Part shown: in pieces, positions 11,070-21,708 of the stretch
Layout of the letters: every line of letters starts with the position of its first letter
Numbering within the stretch: position 1 is the stretch's first letter
Source: Bombardia bombarda
Lineage: Eukaryota; Ascomycota; Sordariomycetes; Sordariales; Lasiosphaeriaceae
Assembly (NCBI GenBank): GCA_030512295.1
Contig: JAULSR010000007.1
Location: 496,001 to 560,000, forward strand
Length of the DNA: 64,000 nucleotides
Direction: 5' to 3'
Notes under the pieces: model-generated
What the model saw: only the letters and a program-made list of their open reading frames with translations
What the model was told of the DNA's origin: nothing
The model's database searches: none
Made by a program: the position numbers and the translations under genes

Positions 11070-13862
11070 TATGACAAGTCAAGCGTCTGGAGGTCTGGCA
11101 GTTGGGTATGGACTGAATACCAGTTCAAAGTGGATAGGTGTGTGAGAGTTTGTCTTCTTCTTGTTATTGTTGTTGTAGTGATAGGTCTCTTATCGCACAC
11201 GAGATAAATAGGTAGGTATATATCGGGCAGATGGAGATAGAAGTGGAGGTGCGATGGAGCCGGGGTGAGCCGTCTTATACCGCGCAGTGTCAGGTACCGA
11301 TGCCGAAGGACGCACGAAGGGAATGCGGGAGCGACCTCAATAACAAGTTCATGAGATGGAGGGGGGGGAGGGGCAAAGATAGGCTGGCCTGGGTGGCTAG
11401 TCTAGTGGTAGGGCAGAAGGATCGGGAGCCTGATATTGGTCCAAAGGTGATGGAGTGTGTGGTCTTGAATGTCACTTGGAGTATGTGTGCTCGGTGTGAT
11501 AGGCGGACGGTCACTGAGGCAGGTGAGGTGATGGGGGTGTTTGTGAGGTGAGGCGAAGTTGTGGGATGGCAGACGGCGATCAAGCGATTTTTAAAAAGAT
11601 CTGATGATGGAGCACTGGCGTTGGTTGCTGGAAACCAGTGTCCCCGGAAGAAAAACTCCAGGCTGGCGATGATAGGCCGCAGGTTCGCTAGCAGTCGTGC
11701 CCGATTATTGGTGACAATAGGCGCTAGCAAATCCGAGGAAGAGATCGTCGCTGCCCAGACCGTCGACCGTCTCCTGTTGTGTCTGATCGATCCAGTGTGC
11801 AAGCTGGGCTGCCCGTTTTCCGGCCTGCTTTGACAACGCTCGCTAGCAACCGAATTAAAGGAAAAACCACAGGTCGGGTGTGCAGGTGGTCTCAATATGT
11901 CAGGTTGGTCTTAGTAGTTGGTCTCGGTGGTGTGGTTTGAAGAAAGCAGACTGGAATGGTACAGTGGAGGTACCCGTTGTACAGTCAGTACCTGTGCTAA
12001 AAGCCGGGACGGCCATGGATGACCTGGGGAAGCTCGGGATGCTCCTGCCAGTCATTGCCCCATTGCCCAGTCGTGCCTGCCCAGTCACTCGTGTCACCTT
12101 CGTCACCTCACCCCATTCCGACAAGATCCTTGTTCGCCCTGTTCGTCCGTCTTTGAGGGTCCCGTCTCTGTCCCAATCTGCCGTTGGATACGCTGAGCAT
12201 TATCTGCTGCGAACCGGCTGAGCCAGCTCAAAGCCGACCGCCCCAAGACCAGCATAAACGCCTATTTTAGACAATACAAAGCTGCTTCCGGCTTTTGCAT
12301 CGCTCATCATCTATTAGACCGATCTGGTACCGATCGGCCTCAAGCGCTTGGCGACAACGGGCGAGAAGCGGGGAGTGGCGGGCGATGGCGTTACCAGTTA
12401 CAGGGGGGGCATGCTGGAACTGTCTGGAACTGTTCCACGTTGCACAATTCCTGTTTCTCGACCGCATCCTCCTGCTTGCCATTATTCGTACATGCTCGAG
12501 TCAACTCGAGTCAAGCCTACCGGGACTCTGTAGGCGGTCCTGGCAAAAGGCCATACACACCGTTGCGCCGTCACGCGCTTCTTCCAAGTTGCCACTTGGT
12601 GCGAGACCAATATTAATTAACCCCCCCCCCATCCCGTATCCATTGCCTGTTGCAGCCTTACGAGGTCTGCTGGCCGTGTTCTTAAAAGGAAAACTTGTGG
12701 CGGCCTTTCGTGACAAAGGCACAGAGAACAAGCAGGTACCTAGCCTAGGGCTGTCCCGTGAGTCCCGTGAGTCCCGTCGTCGGGAGGCTGCAGAGGAAGG
12801 GTCGAAGTGTACGTTCGTAGGTAGGTGGATATGGATCGTGAATTCAAACTTAATTCTGCCCACTGGCCACTGCGGCCACTGCCTGCCTGCCTGCTGCGCT
12901 ACCACGCCGTTCCCGCATGCCTGCATAAGGTGTGGCGACGACACCAGCCCGTCGCTCGTCCGTCGTCATAGCCGTTTGGTCTTATTTATCGCTATTACAG
13001 GTTCGTACTAAAGGGGGGAATTGTTACGAAGGGTCAATAAGGTTACTTTAAAATGGGAAAGACTCCACAGTGTCGACATATCTTCTCTACGAAGTACAAC
13101 CGAGGTCATCATAGGCGTTCGTTCTCGAACATCTATGGCTTGTTGGCTCCGTGACCGTCTCACCTCATTCCACCCCGCACTTTTCCCCGTGATCATGATG
13201 CGGTGTTACCATGTCCGGCGCCGCAAGCCGGAGCGAGAAGTGCAGATCTTTGAAGGAATGATGAAGTTGAGTGGCAAAGTCTGCTGTCTGGCTGTCCCCT
13301 ACTAATCCCCTAAAAGGGCCCCTCTGGTTAAGTCAGTCTCAGCCCGCGCTGGCCGCGATCATCCCGAGATGGCCCGAGCCCCTGGGAGCCGCTTCAGTAG
13401 TGCCTTAGTTCTCGATACGAGATACCATGTGTGGACGAACGGCTTGAATGAAATCGGGCGGATGACCGGTTCCAAAAAGTCCACATTCTCCCCACAACAT
13501 ATCATAGATCCGCTCACGGTTAGCCAAAGGTAGCATGCTCAGCTAGTAGGTGTTGTTGTCCTGCTAACCAAGTGCAATTAAGTAAGTTCCTCATTTGCCA
13601 CACTTTTGTCTTCCTCTTTGTTCTTATTTGTGCTCTCTCTGACACTACCCGCTATCATTCATGCTGTGCCTCTGCCGTATCTGCGCCCCTTATCAATATG
13701 ACTCGTGACAGGGTGAGCCGAATGCTTTCAGATCGGCCCCAGTAACATACTGCCTCAACATCCTTGAGTATCATGACGCTGTGACAAAAAAGCTCTCCTA
13801 CCCCCATGATTGATCGATCTGCCCGCCACGGGCAAAATATGGTCCCGCCATTCTTCTCGGGC
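11070..13862. other. Long intergenic region, no gene seen
   Basis: About 2.8 kb without a convincing gene. The longest open frame (minus strand, 11895..11290) shows no domain, no coding-like composition and no plausible splice partners. Notable small items are CTCGAGTCAA twice at 12495-12514, a 9-bp repeat at 12753-12777, a C9 run near 12621, and a purine tract followed by TTGTTACGAAG at about 13012-13030 (see findings). Confidence 0.5.
12753..12777. repeat. GTCCCGTGA repeat
   Basis: Almost three tandem copies of a 9-bp unit lie in non-coding sequence. Confidence 0.85.
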
Positions 13863-14633
13863 TTAGAGGGCAATCCAAATCAGCATCACCACGACATCGA
13901 GGCCTTTCTCCTCGCCGTCAAACTTGAAGCTCCACATGCCGTCCGTCTTCTCATTCCAATAACCGCCCGTAGCGCTATGCATACCCCGACGGCCAGCCTG
14001 GCCCTTCTTCGCCGGCGTTGTGGAGTCCTCAGTCGTGGCTGCAGCTGCGCTCGTGTCTGTTGATGTACTCGTCGTCTTGTTGAGCTGCGACGTGGGCACT
14101 ACATGCTGCACAATGATGCTGTTGGCGGCAAACTTGTAAGCCGGGGCGGTGGCGCCCGACGGCGTGGCCTCGGAGAGGACTGCCTTGAGTATTTTTTGCT
14201 GAGGTGAGTTTGGGTTAGTGCTGGCCGGGGTGAACAATGGGGCATTTCTTGGTAAACCTACAATGATAGCCTCATTCCATTGCTTGGTCTTGGGGTGCTC
14301 ATAAAATTCAGCGCCCTCGAGGGTGCTGCTGCACGCCTGTTGAGATGGCGGTCAGCATCATGCAATCGAATGTTTTGCTTTGCGACAGCTATTCATCGCC
14401 GCCAGCATCGCCGTCGCCATCGTCGCCCTAGGCCATTTTCCTGCACCGGGGCGACAACTTCAAAGGCGACCACGGCCAGGACGACGAGCGGTGAAGCAGT
14501 CAAAGTCGACTTACATCGGTGGTGATCTGTTCGAGGCGCTTCAATGGAAGCGGCTGCAAGTCAATCATATCAGCATGTCTTCTCAATCTTGGCCCGAGAG
14601 AGAGCCACTGACCGAGTTTGTGGGAGTAGCCAT
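13863..14633 (-). CDS. Tctex-1 type cytoplasmic dynein light chain
   Basis: Four exons (14633..14613, 14553..14515, 14336..14262, 14198..13863) encode 156 residues. Exons 1 and 2 are only 21 and 39 nt. The protein opens MATPTNSPLPLKRLEQITTD, then ACSSTLEGAEFYEHPKTKQWNEAII, then QKILKAVL and a C-terminal half ending YWNEKTDGMWSFKFDGEEKGLDVVVMLIWIAL. These are the hallmarks of the Tctex1/DYNLT fold, which dimerises on the dynein intermediate chain and helps attach cargo to the microtubule motor. Family members are usually about 110-140 residues; the extra length here is a Thr/Ser/Ala-rich loop of about 40 residues before the last two strands. The intron 1 donor is GTCAGT. It is divergent from vtc1. 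Confidence 0.87.
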
Positions 14634-15244
14634 GTTGTGGTTGATGTGCTTTGATGACGGGGTGGGAGAATGGTGATCGTGTGTGATGGGAGGTAAGTTG
14701 TTTGTTTGTTTGTTTGCCCGGGCGGTGCTTGGGCTGAACCGCTAGGATGGAAATGGCCCACCACGCCCAGAAGGCGCCCAGTTACGCGCCAGTACCCACC
14801 TCACTGGTCGCGGTACGTGCGAACCTGGAAGGTGCGTGCGAAGGTACATGTACGTACTAGGATCCCGTGAATTGGATTGGCTCAATGCGTCGCGACCGAA
14901 AAACGACACGGTTCCTTGCAAAAGCAACACTTACCAGGTTCGGGTTGACAGTGCTTCTACAATAAATCTTTAGGCAATGCGGTTACTGAGATTCATGTAT
15001 TAGGCGACGAAGTAGAACAAGATCAAGGTACTGAGCAGCAGTTTTACATCTGTACAGCACATTAAATTAAGAGTTCATTTTCACAGTTAAAACATTACGC
15101 AGTATGCTGTAACCTTTGGGCTGGTTCGTTTGTCTGTTGTATTTAGTCTGTTTTCTTCAACATCAGACACCTAATGAATCAGCTACAGACTGGCCTAATC
15201 GAAGCTGTTCGGATGCGGGGCAGCGAGTCCTCTCGTCCTCAAAG

Positions 15245-15252
15245 TCACGTGA
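15245..15252. promoter_or_regulatory. TCACGTGA palindrome upstream of vtc1
   Basis: An 8-bp perfect palindrome with core CACGTG, the binding core of bHLH regulators such as Pho4/NUC-1 and Cbf1. It lies about 640 bp upstream of the vtc1 ATG. Functional use is inferred. Confidence 0.35.
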
Positions 15253-15380
15253 TATACATATGCTGATAGACAGCCAACGCTCACTAAACGAATAGTCGAG
15301 TAATGCAGCTGCTCAGCCTAAACCATGATGGTTCAACGGAAATCATAGGGTCGTGGTCCAGTAAAACAGTCGGAGACGCC

Positions 15381-15386
15381 CACGTG
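15381..15386. promoter_or_regulatory. Second CACGTG element upstream of vtc1
   Basis: A CACGTG hexamer about 510 bp upstream of the vtc1 ATG and 130 bp from the first. In yeast, VTC genes belong to the phosphate-starvation regulon controlled by Pho4 through this core. Use here is inferred. Confidence 0.35.
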
Positions 15387-15893
15387 GACCTTAGTGAGGA
15401 CCCTCTGCGGATCCAGCACCAAGGCGTGCACTTGTCCGAGGCTAGTGCTGCCTTCTCATTGATCAATTAGGGAGGGGAGCGCAGCCGCAGCCGACGCTAT
15501 CCTCGCTGCACGCAACCTTGGCAACTAGCACCAGCAGCACCAGCATCATCGTCGCTTCTTGCCTCTTGTTCTTTTGCTCATTGAATTTTCCTGTTGAAGG
15601 GGAAGTAGTGAGGTGCTGTTCTCTTTACATCCAGCCTCTGGGGTGCAACTCGCTTTTAATATCCTGTACACTCTGTGCTTTTGGAGGCTTTGCCCGTTTT
15701 AAAGTTTGTCTTGTTTTAGCTCCTCGACCAAAGGTGCCTTAGCTACTACTACTGCACGCAAGCGGCAATAGCAGCTGGTTTGAACTCGTCCCTCGTTCAT
15801 CGTTATATTTTTGCGCCCCCTCCTACGACACACATCGAACTATAATTCTGTTGCCTACTCCTCCACCAACCAAGATATCACATTTCCGACACC

Positions 15894-16386
15894 ATGTCGA
15901 GCCAACCTTTGCTCCAAACCGCACCGGGTATGCCATGGATCGCCCTCTCCCCTCTCTCTCCTGCCTCCTCCTCCTTCAACATCAAGCCCAGTCCGAGTCG
16001 CTTCGCTAACACGGCATCTCCATTTTCCAGGCAAGCGCATCGCGCTCCCGACCCGCGTCGAGCCCAAGGTCTTCTTCGCTAATGAGCGCACCTTTTTGTC
16101 CTGGCTCAACTTCACCGTGATCCTGGGCGCGCTCGCCATCGGCATGCTCAACTTTGGCGACCGGCCCGCCTTCATCTCGGCCTTCCTCTTTACCGGCGTC
16201 GCCATGGCCACCATGATCTACGCTCTCATAACATACCATTGGCGCGCCAAGTCGATACGCATGCGCGGCCAGGCCGGCTTCGACGACCGGTTCGGGCCCA
16301 CCTTCCTGGCTATCATTTTACTGTTGGCTGTCGTCGTCAACTTTGTTCTGAGGATCACGTACTCGGCGCAGGACCATCGGAATTAA
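15894..16386 (+). CDS. vtc1: Vacuolar transporter chaperone subunit 1
   Basis: Two exons (15894..15927 and 16031..16386) give 129 residues, the same length as the yeast protein. VTC1 is the small membrane subunit of the VTC complex, which makes polyphosphate from ATP and moves it into the vacuole. The soluble N-terminus (MSSQPLLQTAPGKRIALPTR) leads to VEPKVFFANERTFLSWLNFTV, the DUF202 signature with conserved charged residues at the membrane face. Three membrane segments follow (VILGALAIGMLNFG, FISAFLFTGVAMATMIYALI and TFLAIILLLAVVVNFVL). The intron splits the Gly codon of APGKR; its acceptor is TTTTCCAG. Upstream CACGTG elements hint at phosphate control. Confidence 0.96.
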
Positions 16387-17253
16387 TGGCCAAAAGAAGT
16401 TTGAGGATGAATTTGGGAAACCCGAAGGTGGAAGCAGGCTGCGGGAAGGGAGAGGAACCAGCTCGGCATATCATCGCGTCATATCATATCGCATGGAGTC
16501 AAACTCGGAGTTGGCATTGCATTGCATTGCGCTTTTTATCGGCATCGTTTGACGGGCACAACGCACAGAATATGCGGCCTAGTCACTGGAGAGCTTGATA
16601 GCCTACCTGCCTGGCCCCCGACGCAGTGTGGATTGTATATTTTATGGGGGAAGTACATAGATACATGGCGTGCCCTGGATGTGTAAGCTGTGGGACCTCC
16701 TGCTGTTGCGAGGTACTTGTGGGCACGTTGCGGCTTAGAATGTATGAAAGCTACCTATCTGAACTGAGAGGAGTATACGGCGTTGACCGGGGGGGCATGG
16801 TATTCTGCTAACTTTATCGCGGAGGTAATGAGATTAGTATACCCGGAAGTTGTCACTGCTCAGATGCCAGAAGGAGGGGGTGAATTTGTTTTGGAAAACA
16901 GGGACAATAGAATGAACGGGTAATAAATTATTGGGTATCACAAAATGATTATACTAACGCCTAAACAAATTTCTCAGGGGGTGGTGAGGGTGGTGGTGAT
17001 GGGGCAATGACTGTCTGTGTATATACGCACACAGACCCTCTCTTTCTCTCTTTCATTCTTCTGTCATTTAGCCACCCATTCCGTTCCGTTCCATTCCATT
17101 CCATTCCATTCCATTCCATCCTCGCCTGTCCAAATGCACAACTGCTCTCCTTGTTGTTTCCAGCGCAGCCGCGTGCGTATTTGCTAGACGTCGTTTCGAG
17201 CTACGGCTGATCTCGTCCATTAGCCACGAAACTGGCACCAGGCTGAGCCTAAC
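16387..17253. other. Convergent intergenic region between vtc1 and the Alba-like gene
   Basis: About 870 bp with no gene; it holds two 3' ends. It contains a GCATT triple at about 16514 and a CCATT pentanucleotide array at 17077-17119. Confidence 0.6.
17077..17119. repeat. CCATT/CCGTT pentanucleotide array
   Basis: About eight tandem 5-bp units, mostly CCATT with two CCGTT variants, in the 3' flank of the Alba-like gene. Confidence 0.9.
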
Positions 17254-18111
17254 CTAACCAAGCACGCCCATCATCTTCTTCCTCAAGGATTCGATTTGAT
17301 GCTCGTTTGTCTGGAGCCCAATGTTTCGCAATGATCTAAGCTCGTCAAGCGGGACCCTCGATACCAAAACGCTCATGTATGTTGTGTGTCTGACTCTTGG
17401 GGGCTCAAGCGCTCTGTCGTGGATTGTCATGAGATTCGACGTCTCAAAATAGTCGTCTGCGTGGCTATTGTTCTTGTCGTTGGTGTTGCTGCCTCCATGT
17501 TCGGTTTCAGCGATGGCAGATGCGCTCTTCGCTCCACCGTCTACCGCCATGAAAGTGTCTTCGACCACGGATTGCTCGTCCGCCTGCTGTAGCTGTAGCT
17601 GTAGCTGCTGCTGTTGTGTCGGTGTTGGCAGGGGTACCGCGCTCTCCGTCTCGCTCAGCACGTTATACTGATACCACTTCTGCTCGCTCTCCCCGATGCG
17701 GCGGCGGATGAGCTCCGATATGGTGATGAGCTTAGTGGATGCACCCGCTTTGGCCGACAGTAACACTACACCAGGCGCCACGGAGCGATCCCACACACTG
17801 AAGCGGCCGAGGTGCTGCAGCGCCTTGTCGACGTGCTTGCTGATGCTGGTTGAGGGCATGACCGACATGGCTTTGACATTGTACTTGGGGCTCAACCTGG
17901 CGAGCAGGGGCTCATGGAGTTGGAGGTATGGACTGGGGGCGTTGGTGGTCGTGGTCGTCGTGGTCGTGGTTGAGCCATTACTGCCACTGCCGCCGCTGAT
18001 GTTTGCGACGACGCGCTGTTTCTTCGCGGTCGGGTCATCGTGATTCTCGGTAGGAAGCTTCCGCTTGGCAGGGTTTTGGGCGTGCAGGCGCATCTGGCCT
18101 GGTGTTGTCAT
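17254..18111 (-). CDS. Alba-like nucleic-acid-binding protein (Rpp25/Pop6-type superfamily)
   Basis: One exon of 285 residues. The start at 18111 is the first ATG in the frame; the frame is open further upstream to about 18291, but only with a TTG. After a basic, low-complexity N-terminus (NPAKRKLPTENHDD, then a run of Thr) comes an Alba-type core at about residues 62-150: YLQLHEPLLARLSPKYNVKA, then SISKHVDKALQHLG and VVLLSAKAGASTKLITISEL. A long Gln/Ser/Asp-rich insert separates this from a C-terminal strand-rich piece (TTYMSVLVSRVPLDELR). Alba proteins bind RNA or DNA; fungal relatives include subunits of RNase P/MRP and poorly studied cytoplasmic proteins. Which subfamily this belongs to is uncertain. 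Confidence 0.75.
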   Translation of the reverse strand: MTTPGQMRLHAQNPAKRKLPTENHDDPTAKKQRVVANISGGSGSNGSTTTTTTTTTNAPSPYLQLHEPLLARLSPKYNVKAMSVMPSTSISKHVDKALQHLGRFSVWDRSVAPGVVLLSAKAGASTKLITISELIRRRIGESEQKWYQYNVLSETESAVPLPTPTQQQQLQLQLQQADEQSVVEDTFMAVDGGAKSASAIAETEHGGSNTNDKNNSHADDYFETSNLMTIHDRALEPPRVRHTTYMSVLVSRVPLDELRSLRNIGLQTNEHQIESLRKKMMGVLG

Positions 18112-18291
18112 TATGCCGTCGGGGACCCTTGTCTGTGAGCACCTGCTTTTGGAAGCCGTTTTTGCGTTGTACGACACCGGGTCGAAAAAGAGTGTTTTGG
18201 GACGAATTCGTTGCTGAATGGCCGCTGTCGAGAAAACGAAGGCCCCTGTAAATTTGATGTACGATAATGCGGGGTTTTGGGGGTTTGCCAA

Positions 18292-21200
18292 AGGTTTGTA
18301 CGAAGTACCTTTTACCTTAGTTCTAGGTACCTAAGGTACCTTAGATGCCCGATGCTTTGCTTTTGCACCACCTATCGATAAGACATGCCGCGGCCGGCCG
18401 GCAGACTGGTAATGAAACCTTGAACCAATCACTCAAGGGTTCTGTCACTGCAGTACACAGTATCCCTTTTGGGGTGCTTGTCAGTGAGCCGATCATCATA
18501 CGAGTGTTTATTTGCCATGTTACGAATACGCCGTACTGTTTGTACGAATACTAAGGTATGTTTCATTTCAGCACGTTCAAGTGACTGGGCAAGTACCTTA
18601 ATCATCTTTCTCTGATGCACCTGCTGACAGATACTACTTTTCTTAAACGGGGAAGAATCTTTGCAGAAAATACTCTGACGTTGTGGTGTTCTGCGCTTGT
18701 CAAGACAAATAGATAAAAGGCCATTCCAGACGCGCCCGCGAGTGCGTACTCGACCTGATACCCGTAAAGTCGTGACAACTTAGTTCAATCGTCCTGCAGA
18801 TTACTGAAAACATGCTGCAAAGTTCTTTGAGGACTGCTCATACAGAATTGGGCACTCTGTATATTTCTTTCAATCATAGTATAAACTCTAGCACACATCA
18901 AAAGTCTGTCATGATTGCTCATATCTTATAGGAAACCTCGGCCGGATCAAACCAATGAGATAGACGCATACCATCAAATGCATGCCTTACAAGCATGGCG
19001 GCGTCCGACTCCAGTAACCTCTTTCATGGTCGAAGGATGAGCGGGTTGCAGCAGCACCCGCGAACTGCCATTCGTTGCAGACTGGTTGAATGTAACATCC
19101 ACGGAGTCGTCTCATCTCTAGCGTGTCCCGAGTTTCCGACAATAGAGAATAAAGTAATGACCTAACCCGGAACCGTTAATTGCAAACCCTGAAGTCAGAG
19201 AAAGCCGCATGTACGTAGTACGCTACCTATGGTAATGCACGTTAATTATTCAAGCGTACCAAGTCTTGAATGATAGGTAACTACGAAATGTTTTGTCTTC
19301 GCCGGACTAGATATTCGCGTTGCTGTCGTATTGCATTGGTCATGAAGTTGGAAGAAAGAATACCGGGAATCGTTCCTTTGAGAATGTTCCTTGGCATCTC
19401 GGCATCTCTGATGCGCGGTGTCCCGATACGACAGCAAGTAGCAGGGGCATCCGGAAACTTAACACCACACCACTGGCAACCACTGGCAGTGAAACGAGGT
19501 GCCCAACCTAGCGACGCTCCGGATGGGGTTCAGCCTGCTGAGTCACCGCGGCTTCTCAATCCATCTCGCATTCGCACTGGACATGATATCAAGGATTTGC
19601 GCCAAACCCGTGCAGTGAAAAACAATAGGGGATGCTTCACTTCAAAGACCACAAGATATTCTTACAGGTGAAACAAGAACACTTTGAATTCGTTAAGGGC
19701 TGTGAGGAAACCGCTTTTCAGCCTTCATAAAGATCGGGGTTCAAATAGAATGACGCAATAACTCTAACAGCAAATCCCGTTTTACCACCGACCAGTTGAT
19801 CATTGTACCCGCGCCAGTGAGTGTGTTATCGGACGAGTCCAAGCAGACGGCGGAAGGTGCGAGCGTTGTTAGGGTTGCTGCTAGGGGCACGTGATCTCGG
19901 AGGGTAAAGGTGAAATCACGATTGACGGGGTGGTCAGCTTCCTCCACAATTGGTACGTACCCACCGTCCTATTCTTGGCGTGATGGCTGTCCTGGTTCGG
20001 AAAACAACGACACCCAACGCGCATTCCAAATCCACCCCGCCAACCTGCCAAGCACAACGGCACCCAGACCTGGCGACGAAGTACGAAGTACCACTGCACC
20101 AGGCCGCGCGCGCCGCGCACTGCCTTGGAGGTGCATTGAGTGTGCAGATTCCAGGTTGTGCACCACCAACATTGGGCAGTTCGCGGGCGACCTGACTTGA
20201 CGAAGTGCACTCACTGTATGATGGATAATTTGGCAGTGACGAGCAGCTTAGCACAGCCCACTAGCGTCGCGGCCCTTCAGATTAGAACCCCTTTTCGCAC
20301 TTCTCCTTATCTCCTAGACTAGTGGACATCTCACTAATCACTCAGATCATTTGAATAAAGAAGGTCCCGTCTCCGTTGGGGCCGTCCTGTCTGGGGGCAC
20401 TTTGGATATGAGATACGAGTTATTCGTATAAATAAGTAAAATAATGCAAACATAATGAGATGTCGTCTTTGCGCTCACCAGGCTACGAGAGAGGGAAGGT
20501 CATTAGTGGTTACCATGGAAGGCAGCAACAAGTTGCTTCACTCGCCCGGTCTGGCTGTGAACAAGCTCCCACCCGTGGCTTCCTCACGGCGGTGCTAATA
20601 ACAGACAGGCACTCCACCAAAGCACGGGGCAGGTAAGACAGGCCATACCCACCTTTCCTACATTGGCACTTTGCGCATGCATGCATGCTGGTCTGATTTG
20701 GGCCAATCAAACACCCTCACTCTCTCATGCACTTGCTCCTCCCTCGTTGGGTCGCCAAGGCTGCTCCCCGGTCGCAGCTGGGCCACCTGGGCCACTTGCC
20801 CGCCCCCTGCCCTTGCATTTTTGCCTCCAAACAATTTCCCTTCTCAGTTTGCCGTCTCCCCTTACAACAACCTACCCGCGTGACAGGAGAGCGCCCATCC
20901 ACCCCCCATTTCAATCAACTTACAACCAACACCAAGCACTCCAGAACCTACCAACCCGGACCAAAACCACGCAACACCAGCAACACCTCAGCCCAGCGCC
21001 GCCCAGCGCAACCGACACCAATTTTTTGCTCTCCATCTCTCCATCTTTCCGTTTCGCGCCCTCAATTCTTTTTCTGGGCTTTGCTTCAAAGGCGATTTAT
21101 TTTGACGTAGTCGAGGCTTTAACTAGCTCTCGCACACTCTCTGCTCTTCTGCGACCCGTTTCCCCACCGGCGCTGGGTGTCCTGTCCTTGTCCCGATTGC

Positions 21201-21708
21201 AGTCGCGACAGTCGCGCCCGAGCCAGCACATTTTACTCTGGTCCGACCCTGTTTCTGCTGGGTGACCTGGACCTGCTGGGTTTCTGGGGCGGCCACATCA
21301 TCAAAGCCCGCCTCCTGCAAACCGGCCTCTCACCACCCACCAGTCACCAGTCCCCCCTTCTCCCGACTAGCCCGACCGAGGCGACCCACCTGCAAGCAGC
21401 CATCAGCGCATCACCTCATTCACTCACCCCTTCTTCTCGCTCTTCCACCATTCTCCTTGGTGGTTACGTCAGCCCCTTTTTTTCCAGCACCACCTCCCAG
21501 GCTACACTTATCGCCGACCTTATCGCTCCACCGCCCCCTATTCCCTCGTTTGCCTTCCAAGTTGCGCGCTCGCTGCTGCTGCCTTGCGCGACAGCCACCT
21601 TTTAAGAAGAAGCGCAAACCCTCGTTGCTGCCCAAGCTCCCTTTCCTTGGGCGCACTCACGCAGGAACACATCGCCTTGATTTGCTAGCTAGGCCTTTCT
21701 TTGCCCAT
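18292..21708. other. Long intergenic region between divergent Alba-like and AHC1-like genes
   Basis: About 3.4 kb with no supported gene. The part from 18480 to 19260 is AT-richer and may be decayed sequence. It has a cluster of CTAAGGTA motifs at 18313-18344 and 18551, and a GCGCGCGCC cluster near 20105. The last kilobase is strongly pyrimidine-rich on the plus strand (CCACC and TTCTC runs), as expected for a long leader of the AHC1-like gene; in that frame it stays open for about 150 codons upstream of the chosen ATG, but only with a GTG. Confidence 0.5.
18331..18344. repeat. 14-bp perfect palindrome CTAAGGTACCTTAG
   Basis: Two inverted copies of CTAAGGTA overlap at a central GGTACC, upstream of the Alba-like gene. 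Another inverted copy lies at 18313-18320. Confidence 0.8.

Larger units (their letters stand above)
14634..15893. other. Intergenic region between divergent dynein light chain and vtc1
   Basis: 1.26 kb with no gene. It includes an AT-rich part at about 14950-15180 and two CACGTG elements nearer vtc1 (listed separately). The last 400 bp before vtc1 are pyrimidine-rich, as is usual for fungal promoters and leaders. Confidence 0.55.

Noticed and set aside
11290..11895. 201-codon open frame on the minus strand upstream of the F-box gene
   Set aside because: The translation is low in order, rich in Ser/Thr/Arg/His, without domain or signal; it lies in an intergenic region with no coding-like periodicity and no splice partners.
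18112..18291. 60-residue N-terminal extension of the Alba-like protein
   Set aside because: The extended frame begins with TTG; the first ATG is at 18111 in a good context (A at -3).
19240..20340. Several 60-130 codon frames on both strands between the Alba-like and AHC1-like genes
   Set aside because: None carries a recognisable motif, they overlap one another in many frames, and no donor/acceptor combination yields a longer sensible product.
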